Counted from the first letter of the stretch, positions 1 through 11,160 are shown. The stretch: 64,000 nt of DNA from Anastrepha obliqua (GCF_027943255.1 NC_072892.1:120731792-120795791); one strand, 5' to 3'. Made by a program: numbers and translations. The notes: generated from the letters alone by a model not told the origin.

Positions 1-1095
1 CGAAAGGTCAATTTTAGCGCGCTATGGTTATTAAGCAAGCAAAGTAAGTTTGGAAAAAAATTTAGCAATAATAAAAGTTGTGAAGGAAATAATAAATTAT
101 GAAAATTAAAAATTCATGTACGTATACCGCCTTTATGTGATTAGTGCATACGAAATGCCGGAAAAGAGCGGCTCAACGAAGTGGAATTCAGGTTGCGGTA
201 ACCGAGCAACTACAACGACAACAAAAACAGTAAGCAACAATCAACAACACCTGCAACGTTCATTCAAAGGCGAACACCGATATGATCAAATGACCCATAA
301 ATGGATGCATGAAATGTACTAACACTTACAAAGCACATACTCACACACACATACACACATCCATGCAAATACTTAAATTCAAAATAAGCGCATTGTGTGT
401 TTGTTTTGTGTTGATTGGTATTGTCTTATTCTTGTTACGTATACGCGCTGTTGTACTACAGCAGACCTTCTCCTGAGGTGGCATGCGAACCAAAGTGTTT
501 TGACCCCGTTTGTGTTGAGCCAGCAGCAGTACGCGCTTCGAATGCAACCGAGTGAAAAGGCTTAACCTTTGTGGGCATTACATGGCATCGCATGCCATGA
601 AAAGAAATTTCACACACAATGCACAAAAGTGCTCGTTCAAGAAAGGGAATGTGTGCAGCACGTCGATAAAAAGAAACTGAAATGAGGTTTTCTGCTTTAT
701 TTAGTTCGACTCAGATACTCCAGATGCATTGATGACGAAATTACATGCAATAATAGAATAATTGCCAGAAATGCTGGAGGGTAAGCAGTCATGGGCCATT
801 TAGTCAATAAGGCTCATAAGTCAGTGTATATGACGTATGTATGAAGGAAACTACCTGTAAAACCAAATGTCGTAGCTTTTGCCAAGATCACTCCAATTAA
901 ATTTTTGTAGTGTGTCAGTGTGAATGTTTGTATACTTGAAACTAATTTAAATTCTCACTAGTAAATCACGCGGACTCGTAAAGCAACACATAAACTTATG
1001 CTGTGAGAACTTACACAACTTTTATATGTCGAAATTCGCGGAGGTTTTTGCTTGAGTAGTTTAGCAGTAGGATTACTATACGCACACAAGTACAC
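1..1095. other. unassigned AT-rich DNA
   Basis: No gene, RNA or repeat is recognised here. Only short open frames occur (68 codons or fewer), with no domain I know. Short CA/TG-rich runs are seen near 335-365. Confidence 0.5.
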
Positions 1096-2350
1096 AAGCA
1101 AAACCCAGGCAACAAGGAAGTTTATCTATAAAAATAAAATAAAATGAAAGAAAAAGATGGTATAAAATAAATAAAAAATAAAGTATGACAAAAATAATAT
1201 AAAGAAATAAAAAAATTAAATCGAATAAAATAAAATGGAACACAATAAAATGAGAGATATGAAAAAAATATAAAAAATTACTTAAAATATACAAAATTAA
1301 CGTAATAAAATGAAATTAAAATAAAAAAAGAAAGAAATAAAGTAAAATACTAAAAAATTACATTATACAAAAAGAATATAAGAAGTATGAAAAAATTTAA
1401 ATAAAGTAAAGAAAAATAAAGTTAGAATAAAATAAAATATTCACAAATCAAATAAAACAAAGAAAAAAAAATAAAAATTAAATATAAAAACATAAAACAA
1501 AATAAAGAAATAAAAGTGTGAAAAAACAAAACCGTAAAAAAACAAAAATGAGATAAGGAAATAAAAAAACAATAAAAATATAAAACGAAATAAAGTTAAA
1601 TAAAATGAAATAATGGGAAATTAAAAATTAAATATAAAAATATAAACTAGGGAAATAGAAAAGTTAAAAAATGTCGAATAAAGTATAACGAAATAGTATA
1701 ATAATTATAATAGTATTTAAACTATAAAACAAAATAAGATGAAATGAAATATGACAAAATGGGAAACATGAAAAGAATTAAAATAATAGAAATTAAATTA
1801 AATACAAAATAAGGAAAAATAAAAAATAAATACTAAATTTAAAAAAATAAGAAAATAATATAAATGAAATAAAATTAAAATAAAAAAATTACCAAAAAAT
1901 TAAAAAAAAAAAAAAAATAAAACGAATAAAATAAAACTAAGTAAAGCAAAATAAAAAACTATATATAAAAACTAAATATGAAAACATTGCATAAACTAAA
2001 GATATAAAAGTATGAAAAAATAAATTAAGTCAAATAAAATAAAATTAAATTATTGTAATAAATTCAAAAAAGGAATAAAAATAAATAAAATAATTAAATA
2101 AATAAAAAATAGTAATGAAATAGAACAAAACCGAATAAAATAAAATGAAATAAGGTAAAATAAAAAATGAAATATAAAAATGTAAAATAAGGAAATGAAA
2201 AAGTAAAAAAAGATATAAGATGAAGAAATAAAAAACATTAATAAAACAAAACAAAGGCAAACGAAGTAATGTAAAATTAAAACTTAAATATAAACTGAGG
2301 AAATAAAAATAAAAAATAAAAGTAAAAAAACATAAACCGAATAATACATA
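1096..2350. repeat. A-rich low-complexity tract, left part
   Basis: About 1.25 kb of strand-asymmetric sequence made of overlapping AAATAAAAT, GAAATAAAA and ATAAAAT words, with very few C residues on the + strand. Periodicity is loose, so this is a cryptic simple repeat rather than a clean satellite. The hydrophobic Phe/Ile/Leu open frames on the minus strand at 1076-1294 and 2045-2260 are composition artefacts. The same composition resumes at 3593-3639, 3943-4243 and just after 5144, so one tract seems to have been split by three transposons. Confidence 0.8.
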
Positions 2351-2352
2351 TA

Positions 2353-3592
2353 TTAGGGGCGCAACTAAGTTCTCGCTGTTTTTTTTTTTTGATGAAAATA
2401 CAACTTTATTCTGAAAAAATGGTTACAAGTGAATAATTGAAAGTATTGCCCATCTCTGGCTACCACTTTTTCCAATCTTTTTGGTAGATCTCGTATATCT
2501 TCGCGGTAAAACTTTTCATCTTTGGAGGCTATCCATGGATCAAGCCACATTTTGATGTCTTCATATGAATGGGACTGCTGGTCAGCTTGACCATGTGCCA
2601 TTGATCGGAATAGGTAATAACCGGATGGCGCAATATCTGAAAGATATGGCGGGTGGGGTAGGATTTCCCATTTCAGTGTTTCCAGGTAGATTTCAACGGG
2701 TAAGGACGAGGGTTATCATGCTGTAGAATCACTTTTTCATGCCTCTCCGCATATTGCGGCCGCTTCTCGCACAGTGCTCGACTCAATCGCATCAATTGAA
2801 GTCGATACTGATCCCCAGTGATAGTTTCGCTTGGTTTTGACAGTTCATAATAAATAACATCAACTTGGTGCCACCAAATACATAGCATAACCTTCGCAGC
2901 GGGAATATTCAGCTGAGGCAACGACGCAGAAGTATGACCGGGCAGTCCGCATGACTTTCTTTTCTTTGGATTGCTGTAATGAATCCATTTTTCATCACCC
3001 GTCACGATGCGATGAAGAAAATCCTTCCTTTTGGAGCAGTTGTTCACAGGCGAAAAACGACGTTCAACATTTCTTGGTTTTAACTCATATGGAACCCAAG
3101 TCCTCGGTTTCTGGATCATTCCCAAAGCATGCAATCGCTTGGAAATGGATTGGCGGGTAACTCCTAATACTGAAGCAAGTTCTTCTTGCGTTTGCCACGG
3201 ATCCTCATTCAGCAATGCATCCAATTCAGCGTCTTTGAAGGTTTTTGGCCTTCCCTCACGCGGACGGTCGTCAACATTAAAATCACCGTCTTTGAAGCGA
3301 CGGAACCAATCTCGACACGTTGTTTCACTTAAAGCAACGTTTCAGCCGCCGTTATTTTCGAATGAAAGGAAAATTAACACTTCCCGTAAATGACGATTAT
3401 TCGCCACAAAATCAGACATTTTCACAAAACCAAAAGTATATGATACCAAAACAAAATGACTAATGGGTCGAAGCAGATTGTTTGTCATTTGCCAAAGCTT
3501 GCTTTATGACGTTTGGGTTATGTTATAATCGACTAGCACACACTGCTGGCGGTATCTAGTGACAAACAACGGGAACTTAGTTGCGCACTTAA
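2353..3592 (-). mobile_element. mariner element (DD34D type), inactive
   Basis: A near full-length mariner of about 1.24 kb, transcribed leftwards. The ends are imperfect inverted repeats: the left end reads TTAGGGGCGCAACTAAGTTC, and the complement of the right end matches it apart from a few positions. A TA precedes the left end at 2351-2352; the right flank is AT rather than TA, so the duplication is eroded. The transposase remnant fills the interior. It lies inside the A-rich tract, so it is younger than that tract. Mariner family membership is secure from the protein; subfamily assignment would need an alignment. Confidence 0.9.
2365..3419 (-). pseudogene. mariner transposase pseudogene
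   Basis: Transposases of this family bind the inverted repeats and cut with three acidic residues. Reading from the start codon at 3419, the N-terminus matches mariner (MSDFVANNRHLREVL) but hits a stop after about 25 residues, and a frameshift follows. The second helix-turn-helix part is clear (QTQEELASVLGVTRQSISKR), then the first Asp region (IVTGDEKWIHY) and the second (ILQHDNPRP) in the 2673-3224 frame. A frameshift at about 2690 moves to the frame carrying WEILPHPPY and the C-terminus ending VVARDGQYFQ. The third catalytic Asp, expected in APSDYHLF, is Gly (APSGYYLF, codon near 2626-2628). The gene is dead by stop, frameshifts and active-site loss. Confidence 0.9.
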
Positions 3593-3639
3593 ATCGAAAA
3601 AATTAAGAAATAAAAAAAGTAAACTTGAATAAAAAGATT

Positions 3640-3942
3640 GGCGGCCGCCATAGCCGAATGGGTTGATGCGTGACTACCATTCGGAATTCACAAATAGAAC
3701 GTTGGTTCGAATCTCGGTGAAACCAAAATTAATAAAAACATTTTTCTAATAGCGGTCGCCCCTCGGCAGGCAATGGGAAACCTCCGAGTGTATTTCTGCC
3801 ATGAAAAAGCTCCTCATAAAAAAAATTTGACTTTCGGAGTCGGCTTGAAACTGTAGATCCCTCCATTTGTGGAACAACATCAAGACGCACACCACAAATA
3901 GGAGAAGGAGCTCGGCCAAACACCCAAAAAGGGTGTATAAAA
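3640..3942 (+). mobile_element. tRNA-derived SINE, copy 1
   Basis: About 300 bp, one of ten copies in the window. The head resembles a tRNA gene: an A-box-like TAGCCGAATGGG at 3651-3662 and a B box GGTTCGAATC at 3704-3713, spaced as in RNA polymerase III promoters. The body continues through a conserved CCCCTCGGCAGGCAATGG segment. Near the 3' end is the perfect hairpin ACACCCAAAAAGGGTGT. The usual last box CGCGCCAAT is lost here and replaced by AT-rich sequence. It encodes no protein. Confidence 0.85.
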
Positions 3943-4243
3943 TGTAAAAAAATAATATAAACAATTAATTAAAGGTAAGACTAAAAAATAATATCGAATC
4001 AAATAGAACAAGATAAATAATTAAAAAACAAAAATAAAAATATATGTTAAAAAAAAATACAAAATATGGAAATAAAAAATAATAATTGAGTCGAATGAAG
4101 TACAATAAAATGAAGTCGGAAAGATTAAAATTTAAAACGAAATTAAACTAAACTAAAATAGAGGAAGATCGAATGAGAAATAGTAGAAATAATAAAATTA
4201 AGGAAAATTAAATAAACAAATTTTAACTACAATAATCAAATAA
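3943..4243. repeat. A-rich low-complexity tract, middle part
   Basis: Same AAATAAAAT-type composition as 1096-2350. It runs from the end of SINE copy 1 to the TA target of the Tc1-like element and contains nothing else. Confidence 0.7.
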
Positions 4244-4245
4244 TA

Positions 4246-5142
4246 CAGTCTGTTACATAAGAGCGTGGTCACTGATAAATAATAACAACAATTGATTTTT
4301 CGAAAATTTGCAAGTTTATGGATAATTTGGTCGTCAATATTCAATGCAAATACCTCAGTAGCAAGTCCAATCTCTTGCATTGTCAATTATGGTCAGGCAC
4401 CATAGTTTTTCTGCATATTCTACAGAAAAAGACCTCCAAATTTTCCGAATTTGTCGAGAAAGTTGATCTGAATTACATGGCTTGCGTCTGCGAAGCTGCA
4501 TTTTCATCAAAGCCCACACATTTTCTATGGGATTTGCGTTCGGTGACCGAGATGGCCAATCTAAAGTGACAACTCAGTTTTGCGCTCCACTCGTTTTCAA
4601 CATGTTTCGCACTCAACCTTGGTTTTTCCAAAGTACTGCGATATTTCAGTTTATTGGCAAGCAAGTGCCTGCGAATCGTTTCGTTAGATATGTCAACATC
4701 TTTTGCTTTCAATTTCACAGCAGCTCCACGTAAAGTCAAAGTTGGATCTTTCGAGAACAATGCGAGAATCTTTTTTTTGTCTCTTTTTGAGACTTTGCTT
4801 GCACTTCCGCAATCAGGAAAATCATCAACGTTACCGACCTTTCTATAGCGATTTATCCACTTGCTAACGAGCTGCTTCGACTTTCCCATATATCTCACAG
4901 CAGCAGTTTGCCTTAATTTGGGTCCTTTTTCATGCAAACATAGAAAAATTGCCTCAAAGCGAGAGGCGTAAACAGTACTCATTTCCAAAAACCACTTAAT
5001 TAAAGACTAAATTTGACAGACAGCTGACTTTTTACAAAAAACATGAAGGAGTGAGGTGCCCTCTATGTCATAGAAAAAGAAACAGGACGTTCTGATTTTT
5101 TATCTACGTGTTACAGTGACAACGCTCTTATGTAACAGACTG
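4246..5142 (-). mobile_element. internally deleted Tc1-like element
   Basis: An 897 bp element with 29-bp inverted repeats that differ at one position (left end begins CAGTCTGTTACATAAGAGCG). It is flanked by a TA duplication at 4244-4245 and 5143-5144, the signature of Tc1/mariner insertion. It is shorter than typical autonomous Tc1 elements because the transposase gene has lost its middle. The near-identical ends suggest a comparatively recent insertion. It could still be moved by a transposase supplied elsewhere; that is inference. Confidence 0.92.
4391..4988 (-). pseudogene. Tc1-like transposase: DNA-binding half fused to C-terminal tail
   Basis: The open frame 4988-4473 starts MEMSTVYASRF and holds a paired helix-turn-helix region, about residues 5-125: AAVRYMGKSKQLVSKWINRY, then a basic KRDKKK linker, then ISNETIRRHLLANKL. 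This domain normally binds the inverted repeats. After about residue 145 the frame leaves the family. One base over, LDWPSRSPNANPIENVWALM appears, which is the C-terminal motif carrying the last acidic residue, and runs to a stop near 4391. The segment with the first two catalytic Asp residues is missing between them (junction near 4560-4575). The product, if made, could bind ends but not cut. Whether it is expressed is unknown. Confidence 0.85.
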
Positions 5143-5144
5143 TA

Positions 5145-5945
5145 ATAATAATAAAAAAAAAATCTAATATAGAATAAAATAATGTATGTTATGCTTATAT
5201 CACTTATTCAAAAAAGTTAATACTTCTTTTATTTCGTTTCGGCAACAATGGCCGAACTCACTGTAGCGCCTTCAAACAATCTAATTTCTCAAGACCACAA
5301 TTAAGGGTAAATTCTTACCTCATCTTTTCTATCATCTATATTTTTATCATCTTGGAACCGCAAAAAAATATAACTGACACTCCTGCTGCCACTATTACCC
5401 AACTTCGTAAGCAAATTGTGAGTTATCTGCTTAGCTGTGTGATATGGTGTGTTGGTCCAAAACATTAAAGATAGTCCACGTCGATGTCTCAAGCTCATTA
5501 AAATTTTATAACGATGACTTAGTCAGACAAACATCTAAATAGGCATTTCTTGCCGTGTTGGATGGAGGAGCCAATATTTCTAGATTCATTTGCCCTCTGT
5601 TGATCACAGGAGTTATCTTCTCGTTGGTACAATGCACAACAATCTGGTTGATCTCAAAAGTATTTTGCACAAATTTGCAAACAGAAGTTACCATGGTTTC
5701 ATTCGACAAAGATTTTAAATTCATTGTGGGTTCCATTTGGAATATTTCTCAATGCAATGGGTTATGATATTAACCGTCAATATTATCGCAGGAAAGAGGT
5801 GACAGTGACAAACCCATTTATGATAAAAAAGTGATCAATTTTACTTGAGTCAACTTGTATTCGTGTGCAAGATTTGAATAGCCACTCACTTGTGCCCCGT
5901 AATTTTGCTCACATTTGATATGATATAGACATACATGTACATCAA
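5145..5945. other. unassigned
   Basis: A short A-rich remainder sits at 5145-5175. Beyond it are only short open frames on both strands (65-76 codons at 5301-5767), none recognised. Confidence 0.4.
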
Positions 5946-5947
5946 AA

Positions 5948-7155
5948 GGGTGATTTTTTAAGAGTTATGGCAAGTTTTTCAAAAAAACACACGTAAAGTT
6001 CAGAAAAATGCATGGAATTTTTATTTAAATCAATAGTACAGTCCATATAATTTAATGTTTGAAGATTATTTCATGCAAATGTTGACCGCCACTGCGCTTC
6101 AAATGGTTAATCCGAATAGTCCAATTTTGGCGTACGTTAATTGAAGCAAGCTTGTCTGAATAGACATGAGCTTTAACATACCCCACAAAAAATAATCTAA
6201 AGGCGTTATATCGCACGAACCGCGTCCCGATCAGGTCCCGAACGTGAAATAAAATGTTCACCGAACTCGCCTCTCAACAAGTCCATTGTTACGCGTGCTG
6301 TGTGGCATGTCGCACCGTCTTGCTAAAACCACATGTCATGCAAGCCAAGCTCTTCCATTTTGGGCAAAAAAAAATTGCACGGTAGCACTCACCATTCACA
6401 GTTACGTTACGATTCGCAGCTCTTTGAAGATGTACGGTCCAACGATACCTCCAGCCCATAAACCGCACCAAACTGTCAACTTTCCTGGATACATTGGTAG
6501 CTCTTACAATTCTTCTGTCTGATTTTTCACTCCAAAATCCACAATTCTGCTTATTTACGTACCCATTGATCCAAAAATGAGCTTCGTCGCTGAACACAAT
6601 TTTTCATTTTTCGATAAAAAAGTGGATCTTCAGCCAACTTTCCAAGAGCCCATTCACCAAATATTCTGCGTTGCGGTAGGTCGTTCGGCTTCAATTCTTG
6701 CACCAGCTGTATTTTGAAAGGCTTCACAACTAAATGCTTTCGCAAAATTTTCCACGTTGTTGAGTAACAGAGGCCCAATTGCTGCAAACGGCGACGAATC
6801 CATAATTGATGGTCATCATTAACACTGGCCGACACAGCTGCGATATTTTCTTCAGTTCGCACTCTACGTAAGTGTGTTGGTGGTTTGATGTCCTACATTT
6901 AGTCAATAGCTCGAATAGCCACTTCAGTGGGTCGATTAAACTGACCATAAAATGGAAGAAGCGCGCGATAAACTTTCTTAAGAGAACACGCATTTTTATA
7001 ATAAAATTCAATGATTTGCAAGCGTTGTTCGTTTGTAAGACGATTCATGGTTAAATTGTAGACCAAACCTATGTTTGACAGTGAAACAAAACACGAAACG
7101 TGCGTCAGCTGTTTAAACCAACTGTTTAAAAAGATAATAGCTAAAAAATCACTCG
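5948..7155 (-). mobile_element. mariner-like element of the DD41D (rosa) type, copy A
   Basis: A 1.2 kb element, transcribed leftwards, with both ends present. The left end begins GGGTGATTTTTTAAGAG, and the complement of the right end contains GAGTGATTTTTTAGC. The transposase remnant starts near 7048 with MNRLTNEQRLQIIEFYY and shows TEENIAAVSASVNDDHQLW, the first Asp region VFSDEAHFWINGYVNK, and DGATCHTARVTMD with DITPLDYFLWG. With the intact spacing taken from copy B, the last two Asp residues are 41 apart, which defines DD41D. A stop precedes the second Asp (WF*QDGATC) and 4 bases are lost before the third. The gene is dead. Confidence 0.85.
6052..7048 (-). pseudogene. DD41D mariner transposase pseudogene, copy A
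   Basis: Coding remnant of the element at 5948-7155. The reading frame changes several times: N-terminal HTH at 7048-6900, middle at 6862-6600, first Asp block at 6597-6500, second Asp block at 6320-6230, and C-terminal SGGQHLHEIIFKH near 6090-6052. All three catalytic acidic positions can still be found, but stops and small indels separate them. Confidence 0.8.
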
Positions 7156-7160
7156 TTACA

Positions 7161-7248
7161 AGGTGGCACAAAATGAATCACCCTTATTGAAAGATTTATA
7201 ATTTTTGCAAATGGCGTAGTGCGTCAACGATGTTTGAAATTTGTGATA
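7161..7248 (+). mobile_element. MITE 'GGTGGCGCAAAAT' family, left half
   Basis: It begins AGGTGGCACAAAATGAATCA directly after the DD41D element and continues with AAGATTTATAATTTTTGCAA, matching the left half of the complete copy at 46504-46712. The right half is missing. Confidence 0.7.
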
Positions 7249-7366
7249 TATCAAAAGTCCCGAAATGATGTGAGCAGACGATATGTCCGTCCATCTGTCT
7301 TTGCGCGGGTAGGATAACTTGAACGAAAATTAATACATCTGATAAAAGTAGAGACAGATATTACTC

Positions 7367-7393
7367 TATATATATATATATATATATATATAT
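7367..7393. repeat. (TA)n microsatellite at a SINE tail
   Basis: About 13 TA units, a few bases outside the 3' end of SINE copy 2. The tail of that SINE is TA-rich, so this run probably grew from it. Confidence 0.85.
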
Positions 7394-7401
7394 GCATATA
7401 A

Positions 7402-7705
7402 AATTGGCGCGTACACCCTTTTTGGGTGTTTGGCCGAACCTCTCCTCCTTTTTGTGGCATGCGTTTTGATGTTGTTCCACAAATGAAGGGACCTACAGTT
7501 TCAAGCCGACTCCGAACGGCAGATTTTTCATGAAGAACTTTTTCATGGCAGAAATACACTCCGAGGTTTGTCATTGCCTGCCGAGTGGCGACCGTTATTA
7601 GAAAATCTTTTTTTTAGTTTTGTGTTTCACCGACATTCGAACCTACATTCTGTCTGAACTCCGAATGGTAGTTACGCACCAACCCATGCGACTACGGCAG
7701 CCGCC
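7402..7705 (-). mobile_element. tRNA-derived SINE, copy 2
   Basis: Full-length copy in reverse orientation. The 3' end is at the left: ATTGGCGCG, then the hairpin ACACCCTTTTTGGGTGT, then TTTGGCCGA. The tRNA-like head ends at 7705 (complement of GGCGGCTGCC). The B-box equivalent is degraded in this copy. Confidence 0.85.
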
Positions 7706-8841
7706 TCTATATTCAAGGCATTTTAGTATTGAAAATGAGCTAAATCCACAATAACCACATCCAACAGCCACTTAACGACAAGTTTCGAAGAAAAGAAATA
7801 AACGATATTTTTGTTATATAATAAATGAAACAAAGTTACTCACATACTGAAAAGAAATGCGATTCAACCAAATTTGGTGCCATTATTGCGCCCATCTCAC
7901 TTAGATCCACATAGTCATTATTAGCATCGAAAAAAACACCGCACCCACTTTTTATATGTAAAGCCTAAATTTCCACCCGTCTGATGTTACAAGCTATAAG
8001 TCTCGTTCTCTATGAGTTTTTTTGATGCCAAAATTTAACTAGCCGGGACCATAATCAGCCTGCTTTACTTGTTTTATAAAGTAAAGTCCCTCGCGTACAT
8101 TTCTTGTATTTATTATATTTTAAGCTTTCTCGTAATGTGTCTTGGCGTGAGTCTTAACCTGGTTCGTACCTGGCGCAACCTTCAGCGATTTGCATTTACT
8201 GCTTTTTTCACGACCCTCCGCCATATTTAGTATGTAGTATATTTTAAACTTTTTCTTCACATTTTACGCGCTTGAACTTGTATGCGATACTGCAGTCGGA
8301 GCACGTATGTTGCATGTGTTTACGATGCTCGCCTGGTTGCAAGCAATTCACCCGATGCATTCAGTGTTCAGTGCCATTTGTTTGCTAGAATCTTCAACAA
8401 AATGTCAAGTCATAGTACGAATGTTTGTATGGTTGGTTGAGATGCACCTGGCCATGCTTCGTACACTACTTAGCCTTGTAATGCATTTTTCACTGCGGCT
8501 ACGGTCGGTTCTCTGCATAGTGTGAGGGTGAACTACAGGCGAAGGTTAAGAAATAGCAGTGTGAAAGAAAAATAAAAAAATTGCTGCACATTTATAGAAG
8601 CAAATGAAATATTCGCATTCATTTTAGCATTGCATTGCGACTTAGAAACGCGATTCGAATGGTACACAAAACCGGCACCGAAAAGTTGCGTTAGCAGATT
8701 CATAAACTCGAATTAGTTTAATGACAAGTTGATGAAATTTTACTGGTAGCTTATACATAGTTTTAGGCTCATTACTCCAACTTACAGGTCGAACTATTCG
8801 TAGTGCCAAATTTCTACTATGTATATATATAAAAAATAAGT
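7706..8841. other. unassigned
   Basis: No recognisable element or gene. A 72-codon open frame at 8307-8525 has no known domain. Confidence 0.4.
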
Positions 8842-8921
8842 AACTGGCGCTTATATATCTGTTAGGTGTTTGGCCGAGCTCCTGCACCTATTTGTGGTGT
8901 GGTCTGTGTGGTTCTACTACT
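8842..8921 (-). mobile_element. SINE 3' fragment, copy 3
   Basis: Only the last 80 bp or so of the SINE remain: ACTGGCGC, a degraded hairpin, then GTTTGGCCGAGCTCCTGC and a GTGGTGTG block. The head is absent. Confidence 0.7.
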
Positions 8922-9369
8922 ACCTCCAAAGTGGAATATAAATATCCTATTCAATAGCTATCCATAAAGTTGCTTCTCTCTTACTTACTGTTTCTTTCAC
9001 ATGCAAATACGCTGAGTTTTCGCAACATGCCTACATATAGACACGTAGGTACGTTGGGATTTGATTGCGGTTAGAATTTAGTGCAAACATTCAATTTCTG
9101 AGTCCAGTAGTTAATAAAATTATTTTCTCTATGAAGCTTGGATTTTTCTCAGCAATTCACGATTTAAATTATTCGGTTCTGCTAGCTGGTATTTTATTTT
9201 TCCATTAAAAGAAAGCACAGGCGCTAAAGCTTTGATTTGCTAACAAAGTTTGACATATAAATAAATTTGAATTACGCATTAATTGAAATTTTTACAAAAA
9301 CTGTCACGAATATATGTTTGGAAGGGCGTAGATGAAGAAGAGTTGTGCACTTCTGTTGGTTATGGGAAA
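8922..9369. other. unassigned
   Basis: Nothing recognised between the SINE fragment and the LINE remnant. Confidence 0.35.
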
Positions 9370-9489
9370 CCACAGCATAAAATTCAAAACTTCAATTGAT
9401 ATAGAGAATAGATGTCAGAAGTGGTATTTGATATGATTCGTGACTGTGTCCCTTAAAAATACTACCAATGAATACTTTTTTCGCATTTC

Positions 9490-10260
9490 TCATGTTGGCA
9501 ATGCTAATAAAAGGCCAACAAAGGAATCAATGGTAAATCTAGTGAAACGTTTCTGAAACTTCCCATTTCTTAAAGAGGGACCCATATAGAATGGATCCCA
9601 GAAAATGCTGCAATATTCGAGTCTTGATTTAACACAAGAATAGTACAAATTCTTCAGCGTAGAAAGATACTGGAATTCCTTTGAATTTCTTGGCAATCAT
9701 AAAGTCTATATATTTAGAAAACGACATTTCCGAGTTGTAAAAAGTCTTTCTTTTCATACATTTTTGTGAGGGTGGTAATGCCCAACTTGTAATCTCGAAA
9801 TAAATCGTAATTTTGCGTCTACTAAAGGACAGTTGCTGCCACTTACCAGCATTAAAAGGTAACTAGTTACCTCTTCCAAGTAACTAGCTACCAAGCTTAG
9901 AATCGTGTTAAGTCTTCTTCAAGTCTCATGCACTCAGCTACGTCCTCTATACGACTGTAAACCTTCAAGTCATCGCATACATCAGACAACGAGATGTCAC
10001 GAAAACGTCTCGAATATCACTAACAAAGATTAAGAGCGAAAGAGGTCCGAGGTGGTTACCTAGAGGTACACCTGCGGTAACTTTGATGGCGTCAGACTTT
10101 ATATTGTTTGTCTGAACGAATTGTGTCATATTAGTGAGATGCAAGCCACTTAAATAATTTAGCGGGAAGACCAATTGAACCCAGCTTTTTACTATGGATA
10201 CTATGGCTGAACCTACCGAATGATTTCAAAAAATTCGTAAATATTGGCCTGATTCAAATT
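9490..10260 (-). pseudogene. reverse transcriptase remnant of the LINE at 9.4-11.2 kb
   Basis: The palm region of the RT in three pieces. The block 10174-9965 carries the GVPLGNHLGPL motif. The catalytic YxDD box follows at about 9975-9985, but one base is missing within TATGC-GATGAC, so the upstream frame runs off and the downstream frame (DDLKVYSRIEDVAEC) starts exactly there. A C-terminal block at 9696-9490 carries LKNLYYSCVKSRLEYCS. Confidence 0.75.
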
Positions 10261-10576
10261 GTTTTAGACAAAATTTGCGAATCTTCTCAATGTGTGGGGT
10301 CATTTGTTAAGGCCAAAAGGTCCTCTAGTACATCATTAAATGAGAGCTGGAAACCTTTAAATGTTTGTGAGCTCTGAAAAGTGTTATTTTCTATCCCAGA
10401 ACCAGATTGACAAACATAAATTGAACGAAAAAAATCTGCGAAATATTTCTAATTTTTTGTGTCTCCGACAACGATTCCGCCAAATAATTCACTTATCCGG
10501 AATTCCGGTGGTTTTCTATTTACCGTTTATAAACTATTAAACATATTTACGATTTTTTCTTATGCCACTCTCTACT

Positions 10577-11125
10577 TTAACATAGAAATGTAGCTCTGTT
10601 ATAGAAATTTGTGCAAAACGTCAAACTCTTTTTTTCAACTAAAAGTTCTGCATTGTTGTTAGATTTGCAGTACAGAATACATGCTTTGGCCTTTTTATTA
10701 TTAAGATTAATAAGCCTAGAATTGTAATAGGCCGTTTGGAGTATGTTTGGACGATGTTTAACAGTCACTATATGATCTAACGTAAGAGTTCTCACTTCCA
10801 GCCTTTCTACAAAATCATCGTAGACCTGTGATAGTTCGGGTTTATTTAAGAAAGATTCCCAATCTACCAAATCCAATAACCGCGATATCGGATCCAAATT
10901 GGCTTTATAGAAGAAAGGATTTTTGGTATTCTTAATTACTAATTGGATATAACTTTTATGTTTAAAGCGTCCACGTAATGCTTTGTGGTGTATGGAGTTA
11001 TGAAGAGGTGGTGAGGAGAAGGGCTCGACATCAGATTTTAGATCATTGTTTGTGAATACTAAATCAAGTAAGCGATTGATGCCATTGTGAACTCTGTTAA
11101 TCTGGTAGGCAAAAGTGTCAAGCAC
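10577..11125 (-). pseudogene. LINE ORF2 fragment between endonuclease and RT
   Basis: A 182-codon open stretch. NRLLDLVFTNND matches the end of the endonuclease domain (the RLLDLVxTN signature). It is followed by the linker typical of CR1/Jockey ORF2, with DLVDWESFLNKPELSQVYDD and KHRPNILQTAYYNSRLINLN. The frame is open but the downstream RT is broken, so it is a fragment. Confidence 0.75.
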
Positions 11126-11160
11126 CTCAAATTCACTTGAATCGCTTGATTCTCCATATG

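Larger units (their letters stand above)
9370..11160 (-). mobile_element. decayed non-LTR retrotransposon (CR1/Jockey-like)
   Basis: A leftward LINE remnant running from the region after the endonuclease (10577-11125) through the reverse transcriptase (about 10250-9900) to the C-terminal part (9696-9380). Visible RT landmarks are GLPAKLFKWLAS, TAGVPLGNHLGPLSLLIF (normally GVPQGSxLGPLLF), CxMYxDDLKVYSRIEDV and LYYSCVKSRLEYCSIFW. Frameshifts and stops separate the blocks. The 5' part of ORF2 and all of ORF1 are absent. The clade call is by motif memory only. Confidence 0.8.

Noticed and set aside
1076..2260. Hydrophobic Phe/Ile-rich minus-strand open frames
   Set aside because: They mirror the A-rich simple repeat; T-rich codons give Phe/Leu/Ile by composition.
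3640..3720. A functional tRNA gene at the SINE heads
   Set aside because: The A and B boxes match, but the acceptor and anticodon stems do not form a proper cloverleaf, and the head is always joined to the SINE body.
3729..3964. SINE-internal open frames such as MFGRAPSPICGVRLDVVPQ (also at 13998 and 46298)
   Set aside because: The similar peptide recurs because the SINE is repeated; the SINE is non-coding and the frames are antisense to it.
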